From Symsagittifera roscoffensis (Eukaryota > Xenacoelomorpha > Acoela > Convolutidae): 64,000 bases of DNA. The notes below the pieces were generated by a model. The model worked only from the letters and a program-made list of their open reading frames with translations, was not told the origin of the DNA and made no database searches. Shown here one piece after another: positions 54,025 to 64,000 of the stretch (position 1 is the stretch's first letter; each line of letters begins with the position of its first letter). The stretch spans positions 59,816,594 to 59,880,593 of the forward strand of contig NC_087067.1 of NCBI RefSeq assembly GCF_963678635.1, read 5' to 3'. The translations under genes and the position numbers were made by a program.

Positions 54025-55014
54025 ATGAGATAAAGCCAGACGAATTAAGCGAAGAACTAAAAAGTGTGGGCGAACTAGCAGCCGAAGATGAAAGGCAATT
54101 TATCGATGATGGTAAACACTACCCGCAGGAAGATTACTCGACACCAGAACTAGAGACGGACCTTGAACAGAGCGAGACAGAGAGGAGGGAGAATACGATT
54201 TTGAGGATACTAGAATGGATGCGCGATGTCAAGAACGAAAAATGCGAAGGGCAAAGCATTCAACAAGTCGACGTGTCAGCGATAAAACATAAGAAAACGG
54301 AAGATCCCCTCTTCGGCTGGACGGCAACAGACAGGCCGCTCGACATTCCCGCAGATAATTCAGACCCAGCATCGTCGACGGGGACGTCGATCATATTTTT
54401 GCCGGGGAGTGGGGATAGGACTTATCCACACCGAAAATTTGATGATAAAGAAACTCAGGGAAGTGAGAGAAACGATCGAATTGGAACTGGATGGGGAAGA
54501 GCCAGAGCCTACCATAGGCCGGAATTTCAAAAAGAGGTTTGAAATACCCAACGAACACTCGGATAACATCCTGATAACGGATAGTGACTTCATCCTGTCA
54601 AACAGGACTAGCGCGATCTGTATCACGGCGGACATGAGTTTCAAGTCAAGACTGGAGGCCGAGTTCAAAAGAGAATACCAGAACGTGGAGTTTCTATTCA
54701 GACAGAGACCGGGGCTGGGAGGGATGGCAGCGCTTCCACCGTCAGTGGCACAAGTCCCGGGCAAATATCTGTGCTTCCTAGTAACGAGGGTCAATGACAG
54801 GAACACAATTGATCCCGAACACGTGATATTGGCACTAACAAGACTACGCGACTTCATGATTGAAAGAGGAATAGTGGAGGTCTCAATGCCGGTCTATGAT
54901 CCAAACAGGGGCAAGTTGAGCCCAAGGGAATTGTACGCCATCTTACACGTGGTCTTCGCAGAAACGGAGATAATGGTACACCTGCACAAGAAATACTACT
55001 TGAGCATCGCCTGA
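54025..55014 (+). pseudogene. Copy B pol C-terminus: acidic linker and TARG1-like macrodomain
   Basis: Directly continues the frame cut at 32550: EIKPDELSEEL, DDGKHYPQEDYSTPELETDLEQ and WTATDRPLDIP. A shift near 54400 moves it to 54409-55014. The macrodomain-like part (about 54560-55014) is uninterrupted here: NILITDSDFILSNRT, CITADMSFK, GKYLCFLVTR, IVEVSMPVYDPNRG and ELYAILHVVFAETEI, ending at TGA 55012-55014. It is the only copy with the whole domain in one frame. The Arg and Gly at the two TARG1 catalytic positions are the same as in A and C. Confidence 0.65.
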
Positions 55015-55282
55015 GTCGGGTACATGGGGGTCTCGAGTGGGGTATGAAGGGACCTCAAGTTAGGTATTGGGGCACGGCACAAGTAAAAGGATCTTAAAAC
55101 GCGATTGGCATGACAATTGAATTTTAGAAAATTGACAGTGCTAAAACATAAAATGAATCTGCATGCTCTTAGAAAACTTCCGATTGAATTATTCCAGTAG
55201 AACGAGTGGAGTGATAAGGTTTTAACTACAATAATGAAGGGGGGTTTTAGGTTAGGAACATGACATCTTGGTCTTAAAATGA

Positions 55283-55295
55283 TTTTCATTTTCAG
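55283..55295 (+). promoter_or_regulatory. Candidate 3' splice site for the third-gene RNA
   Basis: TTTTCATTTTCAG followed by ATTGATTTG. C has TTTCTGTTTTCAG followed by ATCAAGTTTG at the same place (43109-43097, minus). The spacing to the third-gene ATG is about 217 bp in B and 244 bp in C. Similar placement to the env acceptor of gypsy-type retroviruses. The donor is not identified. Confidence 0.4.
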
Positions 55296-55396
55296 ATTGA
55301 TTTGATAAACAAAGTCGACAATCCAAAGAAAACTCAATTGAAAAAGAAAGAAGGTCTTGAACCGATTTACGATCAGCAACATTTGCAAAAGATTTT

Positions 55397-55495
55397 TCTC
55401 AATTACTCAAGTCGGTAAGGTAATACTCAAGTCGGTAAGGTAATACACAAGTCGGTAAGGTAATACTCAAGTTGGTAAGGTAATACACAAGATCA
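55397..55495 (+). repeat. Tandem 19-20-bp repeat carrying GGTAAG
   Basis: Four head-to-tail units of AAGTCGGTAAGGTAATAC with small changes. Each contains GGTAAG, the core of a 5' splice site. C has a decayed form. The array lies between the acceptor candidate and the ATG at 55512. Confidence 0.8.
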
Positions 55496-55511
55496 TCTAG
55501 AGGTTATAGAA

Positions 55512-57326
55512 ATGGCAGATCGATTCTGGAAGTCCATGCCCGCGGCTCTGAAGAGACCCACGCTTGATGAACTGTACAGACGCTTGAGGGACCTGGATTA
55601 TATCCAGGTGCATGAGAGGATGGCAGTGATGCTGAATGCCCTTCTCCAGCTAGAACAACAAGGTGAATGCAGGGAGTCTGCTACAGAAGCTGTCTTGATG
55701 GTTGGCTACACCATTGATGGTATATCCAACCAAGAGCAGACCAGGTGGCTGTCCTGGAATGTGGACGGAGGAGTGAGAGGATCCGACTTGGCAAGATATC
55801 CAGGCTTGAGCAACAATAATGAGTATGGCGCGGGGGAATTCCCACTACCAACCAGACCCTCGGTAAGGGCTGCGGGACAATCAACGAGCAAGCCGCCTTC
55901 CATGACGCAATCACAGCAAACGGAGGAGGCGTACACTGACCTCAGTGGCATGAAGAGGGAGATTGAGAGGGCGCAAAGGGAGAAGAACAAAACGGTTCTT
56001 GACCGGGATCAGGCGAAGCTAGAGAGGAATCAAGCGAATCTGGAGAGAGATCAGGCAATCATTGAAAGGGATCAAGCGCGGCGTGATCTTGAGATGCTGA
56101 AGGACGAGCACCAGCAAGAGCAAAGCGTGCGAGAGAACGCGGCTAACTGTGAACAATTAAAGTTGGAACTTGAAGAAATCCAGAAGACGAACATGAAGAG
56201 AGGTTCGACGAGCGGGCAGACATGGGAAGTGGATGTTGGCAAAGAGTGGGTCTCAAAGGAGCACCACGCCACTGGGAAGCAAGTAAGTAGCGATCCTCTG
56301 AAGAAGAATAAAACGAGGAACACCTCCCGGCCGTGGTAGGTGGCCCTGGAGACATTGAAGGAACTGGAAGACTGCCTAAAGAAACTCGACAGTGGAGTGT
56401 CACGCAAGCGACGCAACTGGGCTACCCAGCAGAAGGCTGAGATTAACAAACTAGAATTGGGGAGCCAACTGAAGAGAACTTGGCAGAATTTGTTGAGGGA
56501 TCATTTTGAAGAAGCGATGAGGACATCCTCATCGGCATGGCCGTTGATGGCGAATCCCTTCGTTAGAACCGCAGAACAACTGATGTTCGCGTGGAGCCTG
56601 GCATGGGATGTAGAAGAAAATCGGTCGATAGCATTACCGGATCACAGGCAAAAGTAGACACTCTTGGTGGTGAGCACAATGTTAGCTTTGCGATGGATAG
56701 AGGAAAATGTGACGAAATATCGGGAGTCGAAGACGCCAACGGCAGAGTCGATATACGCAATAGATTACAACAGGAGACTTGAGTTGTTTGAGACTGCATG
56801 CAAGGTATTTGCCATACCAATGGAGGTCAGGCACGTATGAAGCCGTATAAGATTCTTTCCGTGGTTTCGAGCGGCTTTGATATCTTGGTTGTACATGGTG
56901 ACGAAGGACCACATGAAGAAGTATCAAAAGGAGTATCGACAATTCCTGGCCGAAATAGGACCGGAAGCCTTCAAGAGACCTCTGCTCACCCATAGAAATG
57001 CGATCACGACGGGGTGGAAAAGAGGCGGTAGAGTGTCAAGAAACAATACTAAGGCGAGAGAATCGATACTGGAGGAAGACTTGGCGAAGATTGTGATCCT
57101 GAGTCTGCACAATTCCTTCTGTTTGAACCGAGAGGCGAGGGTGAAGAGTTTGCCCAACCAAGTGTAGAGATTGCAAGAGCAAAGGGAATGGATGCGATCT
57201 TATGAACAGCTGAAAGCTTGGGAGGAGATCGTAATTAGCTCCGACGATGAAGAGGCACTGTTGAAACAGTTTGCGGTGTCAAATACGTATGTGCCTAGTA
57301 CCTCGAAGGCGCAGAACGCGAGATGA
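55512..57326 (+). pseudogene. Copy B third gene, internally deleted
   Basis: ATG at 55512 (MADRFWKSMPAALK). The coiled coil is open to about 56175, where it joins RGSTSGQTWEVDVGKEW, which in C lies some 5.4 kb further on. So both SGNH modules and the central part are deleted. A stop TAG at 56338 (Trp in C) follows, then WALETLKELEDC and a second joint near 56605 that skips about 1.8 kb of C. The rest, LVVSTMLALRWIEEN to LHNSFCLNRE and WEEIVISSDDEEALLKQF, ends at TGA 57324-57326 in several frames. It gives the cleanest view of the third gene's N- and C-termini. Confidence 0.8.
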
Positions 57327-57744
57327 GCAGGTGGCTCGAAAAGAAATTCTAGAGTCTTGAGTCCTGAGAGGGAAGGGGGCTCGAGCGTGAACTTGGATGA
57401 AATCTGGGTTCACGAAAAAGAAATTTTAACGTATGAGATATTTTTATAAATATGCTATATCTATTATATAAATCAAAATGCTGCATGTTTATTTCCTTAT
57501 TGAATGGGAGAAAAGAAATTTTAGATTATTAGCAGGTGCGGGTGTATGCAGATTTTGATTGCTGTTTAGCGATAGTGTGAAAATTTTACATGGTTGTGAA
57601 CTTTGGGGTGTAGATAAACTTAAGTCTGCTGCAAACATCTGTAAATGACCACTGGCTTTGTACCTTGAGCAACACTCGGTTTTCTGGGATTCACTGACAG
57701 ACGACAGCACGCGATGAGGACATCGATCTTGAGTCCGGGGAGTA
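57327..57744 (+). other. 3' untranslated part of B
   Basis: Non-coding, matches 33455-33881 of C inverted. It ends with GAGTCCGGGGAGTA right before the LTR, the likely polypurine-type primer. Confidence 0.6.
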
Positions 57745-58637
57745 AGTGCCAGTCGGTCATGTCTGGAAGTTTGACCTTGAGGAATACGAAATAACGTGAT
57801 TTTGGGATGAAGTTTAATTTTTCAAAATTTCGAATTGAGCTTGTCATGCTCAACTTTCTCGCAGCAACTGAATTTCAAAAGTAAAAATCGGAACGACCGA
57901 ATTACAATTGCGGGAAAGTGGTCAGATAAAAACAGTGGGAAATTGCTATACGCAATTTCCGTCATAGAAAACAAGAGTAGAGCTGTCCTATCTGATATAG
58001 GAGACAAAGTATTCCCGAGAGCGAATTGAAATTCAACTGAACCAGAGTGAACCTTCAGTGGAAAGGTAGGCTACTGAAGTCTCCCAATGGTCCAAACCCC
58101 CAAAACTAATTTCTCAAGTTAAAACTCATTTCCTTTAATTAGGATTCGTTGGCGGAAAACTTCTTGGGTTATATTCAACTGTATTTCTGCTAGAGTTACT
58201 TTGTATCTTAATTACTCCAATCCTCAAGTGTGCTGATATGTGAGTACTCAATTTATTTTTCCCGAGTGTGTTTTATGATTGTTATGTTGAGATAAGGCGA
58301 GTTTTAGGTTGATCCATCTGAAATGGATCAAAGTCCCACTGTCTAATGAAAAAAAACTTAACGGATTGTTCCGACCCTGTTTTTATCGGCGTTTGTGTTT
58401 TTTGGGTATTTTGAGACCTAAGTATGGGGACGTTCTTATTTCTGGAGTGGAGCGATATTTTGGTAGTGGCCTTTAAGCTGTAACGGGTTGTAGTCTCATG
58501 TCGCAAGTGAACCGAACTGGCTCCGACCGTTTTGAGGTAGAAAAACACAAGAGATAGTGTCCCTGACTCTTGAGCCAATGATTTTAGGGCCTGTTTTTTT
58601 AAAGCCTCATGCGTGACCGAAGAAGACGAATGTTGCA
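57745..58637 (+). repeat. 3' LTR of B
   Basis: 893 bp. Its first base is changed (AGTGCCAGTCGG for TGTGCC) and it ends GACGAATGTTGCA. Hairpin 58309-58331 intact, AATAAA changed to AATGAA. Lacks the internal duplication present in both 5' copies. Confidence 0.9.
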
Positions 58638-60475
58638 AATAAAAATTCGAATTCGAACTGCATTTTGATACATTCTGTTCGAATGTCACACTGAAAACCC
58701 TATGAACCGAGAACCACCCCTTTAATAACGTTTCTTTTGTACTGCAAAGGTGCGCAACATCTGAAATTTAGAATGGTGACGGTATCAGTGGGTTTTTGTT
58801 ATAACCCACATGGGACCTTTTTACCTGAGTTCACGATGACATTTAAGTCCAAAAGGGTCAAATTACCATTACTATCAAGTTCTGCTATGGTGAACTGCTA
58901 GTTTGGATGCAACTTATTGGCAGCCTCGAGAACTAACCCAGGGTCGCTCTTGACTTAAGTCAGAAACTAAGTCTGGTGATATAATCATGATGTAATTTTG
59001 GCGCGATTTTCAACTTTGAAAATTTTTGATTTGACTTTTTATGATTTTGTATAGCCAATGCCTTGGGATATTTTTATGATCGATGATCAATTTATAATTT
59101 TTTCTAAACCTGATGATGCAAAAATGTGAGAAAACTTCCGTAATATACATTGGCTCTTTTCCAGTTCCCCCTCTCAAATTCAATTTTAAAAAGTCTAGTT
59201 AACGTTGTCATGTTGTAATGAAGTTTAGCGAGGTGAACAAATCGACAACTGTGAACAGATTTGTTCTTCATACTTTACAGCGTAACATCACGAATTTAGC
59301 CTTAAAAACACGTAAAATAAACAAAAAATTCGTTGTTTTGAAAGGGGGAACTGGAAAAGAGCCTATACATTTTTTAAATACCTCGAAATGCCCTAAAGTG
59401 AAAAAAATGAACCTTCAAACAAATATAACTGCGTCGAAGTATTCTGGTCGAAATAAACTTGATTGTGCTTGCCGTTTTCTAGTACTCAAAACATTGTGCT
59501 TGAAAGTTTGGGTCTAAATGCTTCAAAAGTGTCATAGTAACTTCGGTTACTTTGATGCTTTTGACCTTCTGTTTAAATTAAGTTTTAAAAAAATAATGCT
59601 TCATACAATACAATTGCTGAAATTTGGATTTGAATAAATTAATTGAAATTCCAAATATTAATTATTTGAAGGGGAATAATTTACAACAAAATGTGAGACC
59701 TTATTTCCTTGGAAACTATTAGTTTTTGAGACAGGAAAAGTTTGCAACAATATCTTAAACAGGGAAAAGTTTTGAAACGATCATTTTTTTCCAACCAGGA
59801 AGTCAATAGAAACTGAGACTCGGTTTCAGGCGGTGTTCATATATTGGTTTGATTCATTTTCAGATTTTTAGACTAACATCGTCAAAACTACTTTTTAGCC
59901 GAGGGCGGCCTTGGTTTTTCAACTTCAGCTCTGTTTGAGGATCCTTAAGTTCAATTATTTTCCAGTTACCTCGTACTTGTAGCAAAAAGTCCATGCCTTG
60001 AAGACTCACCCATTGATTGTCTCCAGCTTTTGATTGTATACCGAGCCAGAAACATTCAGAAATTTTGTTTAGGTTAATTTACATGTCGACGGTTGAAGTG
60101 AAGTTTTCAAAAAGTCGTCCATTCAGCTTTCCTCATGATTCGATGGTTTTCCTCCTGCTTTGGGGCTCCTCGACAAATTTGATCCATTTTGTGATCTCCG
60201 TGGGGACTCAATTGCACATAGACGAATCGGAAACGATATTATCACAGTGCAAACGGGACATGCCTTTCTTCCCGATATGATGTGTGTTGTTTAAAACCGT
60301 GCTATCTTCCCATTCGCCCCAGCTGTAGCCCACTTAAAACAAATGGTGTCTTAATAAATATTCTCTATTGATACGCATGGTACATTGTTTTAAAAATGTC
60401 AAAAGTGCCAAATTTTGTACCATGTAAGAAATCCCTCGGAAATGAACGGTCCAACCAGATGACATCTGGAGCGTA
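58638..60475. repeat. 2-kb repeat, copy 2 (right flank of B)
   Basis: Matches 14413-16240 in the same orientation, from AATTCGAATTCGAACTGC to CCAGATGACATCTGG, with similarity ending there. Bases 58925-59693 are almost identical to 14700-15465. The parts on both sides differ by roughly 5-10 per cent by eye. Contains the Penelope-like relic and the unidentified minus-strand frame. Confidence 0.9.
58690..58920 (-). pseudogene. Penelope-like RT relic, second copy
   Basis: Same motifs as at 14460-14690 but more decayed: an FLDLNVIVN-like and a CPMWVITKTH-like stretch are only visible across shifts. Identified by its alignment with copy 1 rather than on its own. Confidence 0.4.
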
Positions 60476-60589
60476 TTTAATGGGGGTTGTGGTTTGGAAC
60501 GCTCGGAAGTTTCCTCCTTAGGAATTCGACTCTTCACTACCCAGAGACCCCCTTTGGTTCCAGTTCCAGTTAGGGCTTTTCCAGGCAAT

Positions 60590-60895
60590 GCTGCCCTTTT
60601 CCCGCCACAACATCACGCACAAGTCCACGCCATTGATGCCTGTCCGCAGCAGTTTCTTTATAGATGTCGAACCAATCTTGTTCCCACTTTTTGAAAGTCA
60701 TCCTGGGGGGTTTCAAATGTGGCTTCAATTCGTTTTGCACCAGTCTTCTTGTTTTTCTTGTGCCCCCGGGTGCCCGCCTCCAACTTTCACCTTTGACGAA
60801 TTCTAATGTTGCGTTTGGTACTTCATCTTCATTCATTCGAAGCACGTGTTCAAGCCAATTTAGCCTTCGGGTTGTTATTTTATGCGAGATGTCGG
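60590..60895 (-). pseudogene. C-terminal region of an RTE-like LINE ORF
   Basis: Reads ISHKITTRRLNWLEHVLRMN, then GTRKTRRLVQNELK, ADRHQWRGLV and ends GKGQHCLEKP. The RRLxWLxHVLRM...DRxxWRxLV pattern is the usual end of RTE/CR1-type LINE proteins, downstream of the RT and thumb. It stops near the left end of the fragment. Confidence 0.65.
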
Positions 60896-61565
60896 CAGGG
60901 GGTGTGAAGTTTGGTGGTCACTGAGACGTACTGCCAAGTGCGAGCCTACAACAGTATCACCAGATAAATTCAGCATCCTCAGTGAAGTCAGACAAGGACC
61001 GGTGCTATCTCCCTTTCTCTTTAACCTTGCCATTGACTGGGTCATGAAAAGAACCCTTGAGGGTGACAAGTTAGGCATTGTACTGGATGACATGATCATC
61101 GCTGATCTGGAATTTGCAGATGACATATGCCTACTTGAAGAAAACGAGAGTGATGCGCAACGACTCCTAGACAAAGTTACTCAAACTTCAGCGTATGTTG
61201 GTCTCCAGATAAATGTCCAAAAAACCAAGTTCTGTTCGAACAACCCTAACGCCAAGTTCACCGTGAAGAACGAGCCTCTAGAGAGAGTGGATGAATTCAC
61301 TTACTTGGGTAGTCGGATTGCATTAAATGGCAGTGTAACGTCCGAGCTGAAGGCCCGAATCGGGAAAGCCGTAGGTGCATTCGCCAGCCTAAACCCCATC
61401 TGGAAGCAAAAGAAGATACCAAGAAACATCAAAATAAAAAATTTCAACGCATGCGTAAAAACAATCTTAATTTTTGGCCGATAAATGAAAGCGACGTCAA
61501 AAAATTGCAAACTTTCGAAAAGAGATGCCTTCAGAAAATCAACTGTAATTATCACCACAACCAAG
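60896..61565 (+). pseudogene. LINE reverse transcriptase fragment
   Basis: 200 codons, with SEVRQGPVLSPFLFNLAIDW (RT motif with GxxLSPFLFN), LEFADDICLLEE (FADD active site), GLQINVQKTKF and EFTYLGSRI. A stop at 61481 is followed in another frame by ESDVKKLQTFEKRCLQKI, the next known part. The first half of the RT and the endonuclease are absent. The RQGPVLSP...FADDICLL combination suggests the RTE or a related clade. Confidence 0.75.
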
Positions 61566-61570
61566 ACGAC

Positions 61571-63360
61571 CCCCTTTGGTACGATTTTAAGACTTCATTT
61601 TTGACTGAATGACCCTAAAAGTTCTCTTAAAGCGCCTTTGGCGCCAATATATACCATTTATAAAGGATGAGCGCGCACGAAAAAAATTGTCCAAAGGGTG
61701 CTTAAGAACGCCTTTTTGCATGTTCTTCAAAAGTTTGTCTCCTGGGCAAAAAATATGGCCACAACAGGGTCTTTTTTAATGATTTAGGAGAGCTCAAAAA
61801 TTAATTTGGTCGACTTAAAAAAGAAGGTCGACAAATATTTCTTTTTTTTTAGAAAATCCCCCCTCAGGAAAACCCTAGATTCGCCATAGATGACATGATC
61901 CGACATTTGGTTCAAACGCAAACAAGCAAAACAAACCAGTCGTGCGACGAATCTCGGTGCTGTTAGTATGCGCAGAATGATCTGAGGCATACATCGTTGC
62001 ATGTACATTCTTTTAAAATGGCTAGCGATAAATTAGCTTGAAAGCGAGAAATTAGACGACCGATTTTCCACGATGCAGAAATTTTTTTTCTCAATGCTGA
62101 TGCGAAAATTTGAGTCAGGGCAAAACGCTGAATGTTCCGGCTGTCCTTCAACTTGTCACACGTTCTTAGTCACAGTCTGTTTGTTTTCTCGTTCTCTCAA
62201 TGTCAGCATAATTATCAATTATTCAGTGTTTTTTTTTCTACTTGGAGGATTAACGATCAATTAACTCTCCTAAATCAAGTTTAGAGGTTTTCGAGCAAAT
62301 TATGTTTGTGCTCAAACAAAACTTTTGTGTACAAAATATTCTTGCAATTAAAGTTCAAGTTTTTTGTCTGAAGCGTAGACCAGGCTGTTTTTTTCTACAA
62401 ACTATTCAAAAACCTGAGTTACATTTTTTTTTGGAAAACCACATAGCCTCAAAAAACAGTTTACGACCTTATATGATAATTTTAAGAATCTAAATCTGTT
62501 TTTGAAAAGAAGCCAATCATTTCAACTACTGAATTTCAGAAGCTTGATATCCTTATTCCAAAAATGCGTTTTTTGTACATAAATCCGGATGAAAACAGCC
62601 CCCGATTTCTTAAAATTTACTATGACCAGATAATTTATGTGCATATATATAGTATTAACTTTTAATGCTATTGTGGAACAAGTCCAATTCAGTATCGCTC
62701 GCATCAGCCGCAACTTTGAGTAAGACTTCTTACCCCACATCCACGGTCTGCTTTGTAGGCCGAGATAGGAGAAGTTCACTGCCTCTGAAACGGAAATTAC
62801 TAACTCGGCTAAGATTTCACTTCCAGTGATACAATAACTCTCTGCAAAGCAGCATTTAGTTTGCCATAACAACGCTCTGAGATTGAGTTACATTCACAAA
62901 ACTCGATTTGACAAAATTTAAACAATAATATAAGGTAGGGCAAAAGATGTGCAAGTTTTTTTGGAAACTAAACTGTATCGAGCACAAATGCATTCTTTAA
63001 TTTAGGTTTTTTGTTTTACTTTTCTCTACAAAATTTTGGAAACGTCTTCAATCTTAGTTGTAGAAGCCAGATTCATGATTACCAAGTGTTGCATTTTACT
63101 CGCGCACCAAATTACTCGCGTACAGTTTTTTTGGTAGAAGCCCAATTGAGGAAACATCGGAAAGTTTGTTTGAAGATAAAAATTGCCACACGGCTATCCC
63201 GTGTAGAAAGGCGTCCGCCAATTCACACGCTGCCACACGGTTAGCCTTGACCGTTAAGAGTGTACCCGCCGATACACACGGTGCTTTTTAGTTTAGCCCG
63301 ACGTCTTAGAGTGCGCCCGCGCAGTCATCTGAAACTGCTCAAAATTGGTTTTTCTTAATC
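61571..63360. other. No gene seen
   Basis: AT-rich with T-runs. Short frames are unconvincing. 63185-63300 has three similar GC-richer strings (CCACACGG, CACACGCTGCC, TACACACGGTG) of unknown meaning. Confidence 0.4.
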
Positions 63361-63480
63361 ATCCCGCACACAACCACGTAATGGTGTTTGATCCTGTAGT
63401 CATGATGTCGTAAAAACATCCAAGGGTGCCATAAAATACTGTAACAGTCGTTCAGTCAACTCACATATACCGATATTCCG
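63361..63480 (-). repeat. Possible relic of an LTR-leader junction of the same family
   Basis: On the plus strand TAGTCATGATGTCGTAAAAACATCC, GTGCCATAAAATACTGTAACAGTCG resembles 53080-53130 of C (TAGTCTTGATGTCG, GCGCCATAAAAACACTATGTAACATTCG), i.e. leader joined to the LTR end in minus orientation. Only about 80 bp match and the LTR itself is not recognisable beyond them. Confidence 0.35.
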
Positions 63481-64000
63481 CCTGTGATCAATTTTTGCAA
63501 AATTGCAGAAAATGGTCAATTTGGAATTAATATCGCACGAAATTTCGTAAGCGGCGAACGAATTCGATTTATAAATCATTGTAAATTGTTTTAGATAGGC
63601 TATTTTTTCTGATTTATATGAGTGTCAATTTTTTAGTAGATAACACAGAGGGCGATTGTTAAGCATATCCAATTTTTGTGCAGAACATCAGCCGACGGAG
63701 ACCGAAACGTTCGAAGAGTCATAAATGATATGGGTGCAGGACATCAGCCGAACTTAAATTTCTGATTAGTACGTCACTATATATATCATTTTGTATTTAG
63801 ATCTCTTTAACTGTTCCATCCTTTTGCAAAAGTGGAGGAGATTAGTTACTAGGCACAAAATTCACATATGCGTAGCCGTTGAATTGTTGTTCCGACTTTC
63901 GATACGAAAGTAACGGAATATTTGTGCTCGGGGTGTGTTTTTTTCTTCAGACAAATTTCGACTTTTTAACTAGCCGTTTTTGACGCATTTTTTTAAATAT
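63481..64000. other. No gene seen
   Basis: AT-rich. ACATCAGCCGA occurs twice (63687 and 63742), once followed by CGGAGACCGAAACGTTCG. No coding frame. Confidence 0.4.

Larger units (their letters stand above)
55015..55511 (+). other. Spacer between pol and third gene in B
   Basis: No coding content is seen. It has the acceptor-like TTTTCATTTTCAG at 55283-55295 and a short tandem array at 55397-55495 next to the third-gene ATG. Confidence 0.6.
54025..58637 (+). mobile_element. Copy B, right part: pol end, shortened third gene, 3' LTR
   Basis: The continuation of B after the C insertion. Order: pol end, spacer, third gene with two large deletions, 3' non-coding stretch, LTR. It ends GAATGTTGCA at 58637 followed by AATAAAAATTCG, which joins the 2-kb repeat copy 2. 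Confidence 0.9.
60476..61570 (-). mobile_element. RTE-like LINE fragment with 5' inversion
   Basis: The left part (60590-60895) reads on the minus strand as the end of a LINE ORF. The right part (60896-61565) reads on the plus strand as its RT. In element sense (minus) this is an inverted upstream piece joined to the 3' end, the twin-priming structure. The left edge is the edge of the 2-kb repeat. No poly(A) is seen; RTE elements often lack one. Confidence 0.6.

Noticed and set aside
63680-63725. Hammerhead ribozyme near CGAAACG
   Set aside because: The CTGATGA half of the core is missing and the flanks do not pair in a three-stem fold by eye.

Overview
This window is animal-type, probably invertebrate, nuclear DNA made almost entirely of retroelements. 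I see no host gene, rRNA or tRNA that I can support. The evidence for a metazoan is the mix of element classes: Ty3/gypsy-type LTR elements, a Penelope-like reverse transcriptase (RT) relic, an element with a PHD finger, RT and restriction-like endonuclease, and an RTE-like LINE relic. I cannot name the species. Many open frames here start at GTG or TTG and have no meaning as starts, so frames were judged by comparing the copies with each other.

Three copies of one unusual LTR-retrotransposon family dominate. Copy A (about 743-14023, + strand) is old, 5'-truncated and riddled with stops; its 3' LTR is at 13128-14023. Copy B (+ strand) has a tandemly duplicated 5' LTR (19773-20930 and 21297-22255), gag, pol, a shortened third gene and a 3' LTR (57745-58637). 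Copy C (- strand, 32551-54024, 21.5 kb) is inserted inside the pol gene of B: B's frame stops at 32550 and resumes at 54025. C has two near-identical LTRs of about 903 bp, so it is the youngest and the best copy to read. Its order is LTR, leader with a 14-bp minisatellite, gag with two zinc knuckles, pol (protease, RT, RNase H, integrase, GPY/F), a further domain at the end of pol that looks like a TARG1-type macrodomain, a spacer with a candidate splice acceptor, and a third coding region of about 9 kb. That region carries a complete-looking SGNH (GDSL) esterase domain followed by a second, degenerate SGNH-like module. No envelope-like protein is seen. The combination of pol macrodomain and third-gene SGNH is the most interesting content of the window.

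Around these lie a 2-kb repeat present twice (14272-16240, and again as the target of B at 19638-19772 plus 58638-60475), a minus-strand element (about 16250-19300) with SGNH-like, PHD, RT and PD-(D/E)xK-like endonuclease parts, and an RTE-like LINE fragment (60476-61570) with the inverted structure expected from twin priming. The first 742 bases are two tandem 371-bp units. From 61570 to the end I see little beyond a possible LTR-leader relic near 63.4 kb.

C keeps most of its reading frames, interrupted by a few in-frame stops and short frameshifts. A and B are dead. B appears to have lost the whole SGNH region by deletion.
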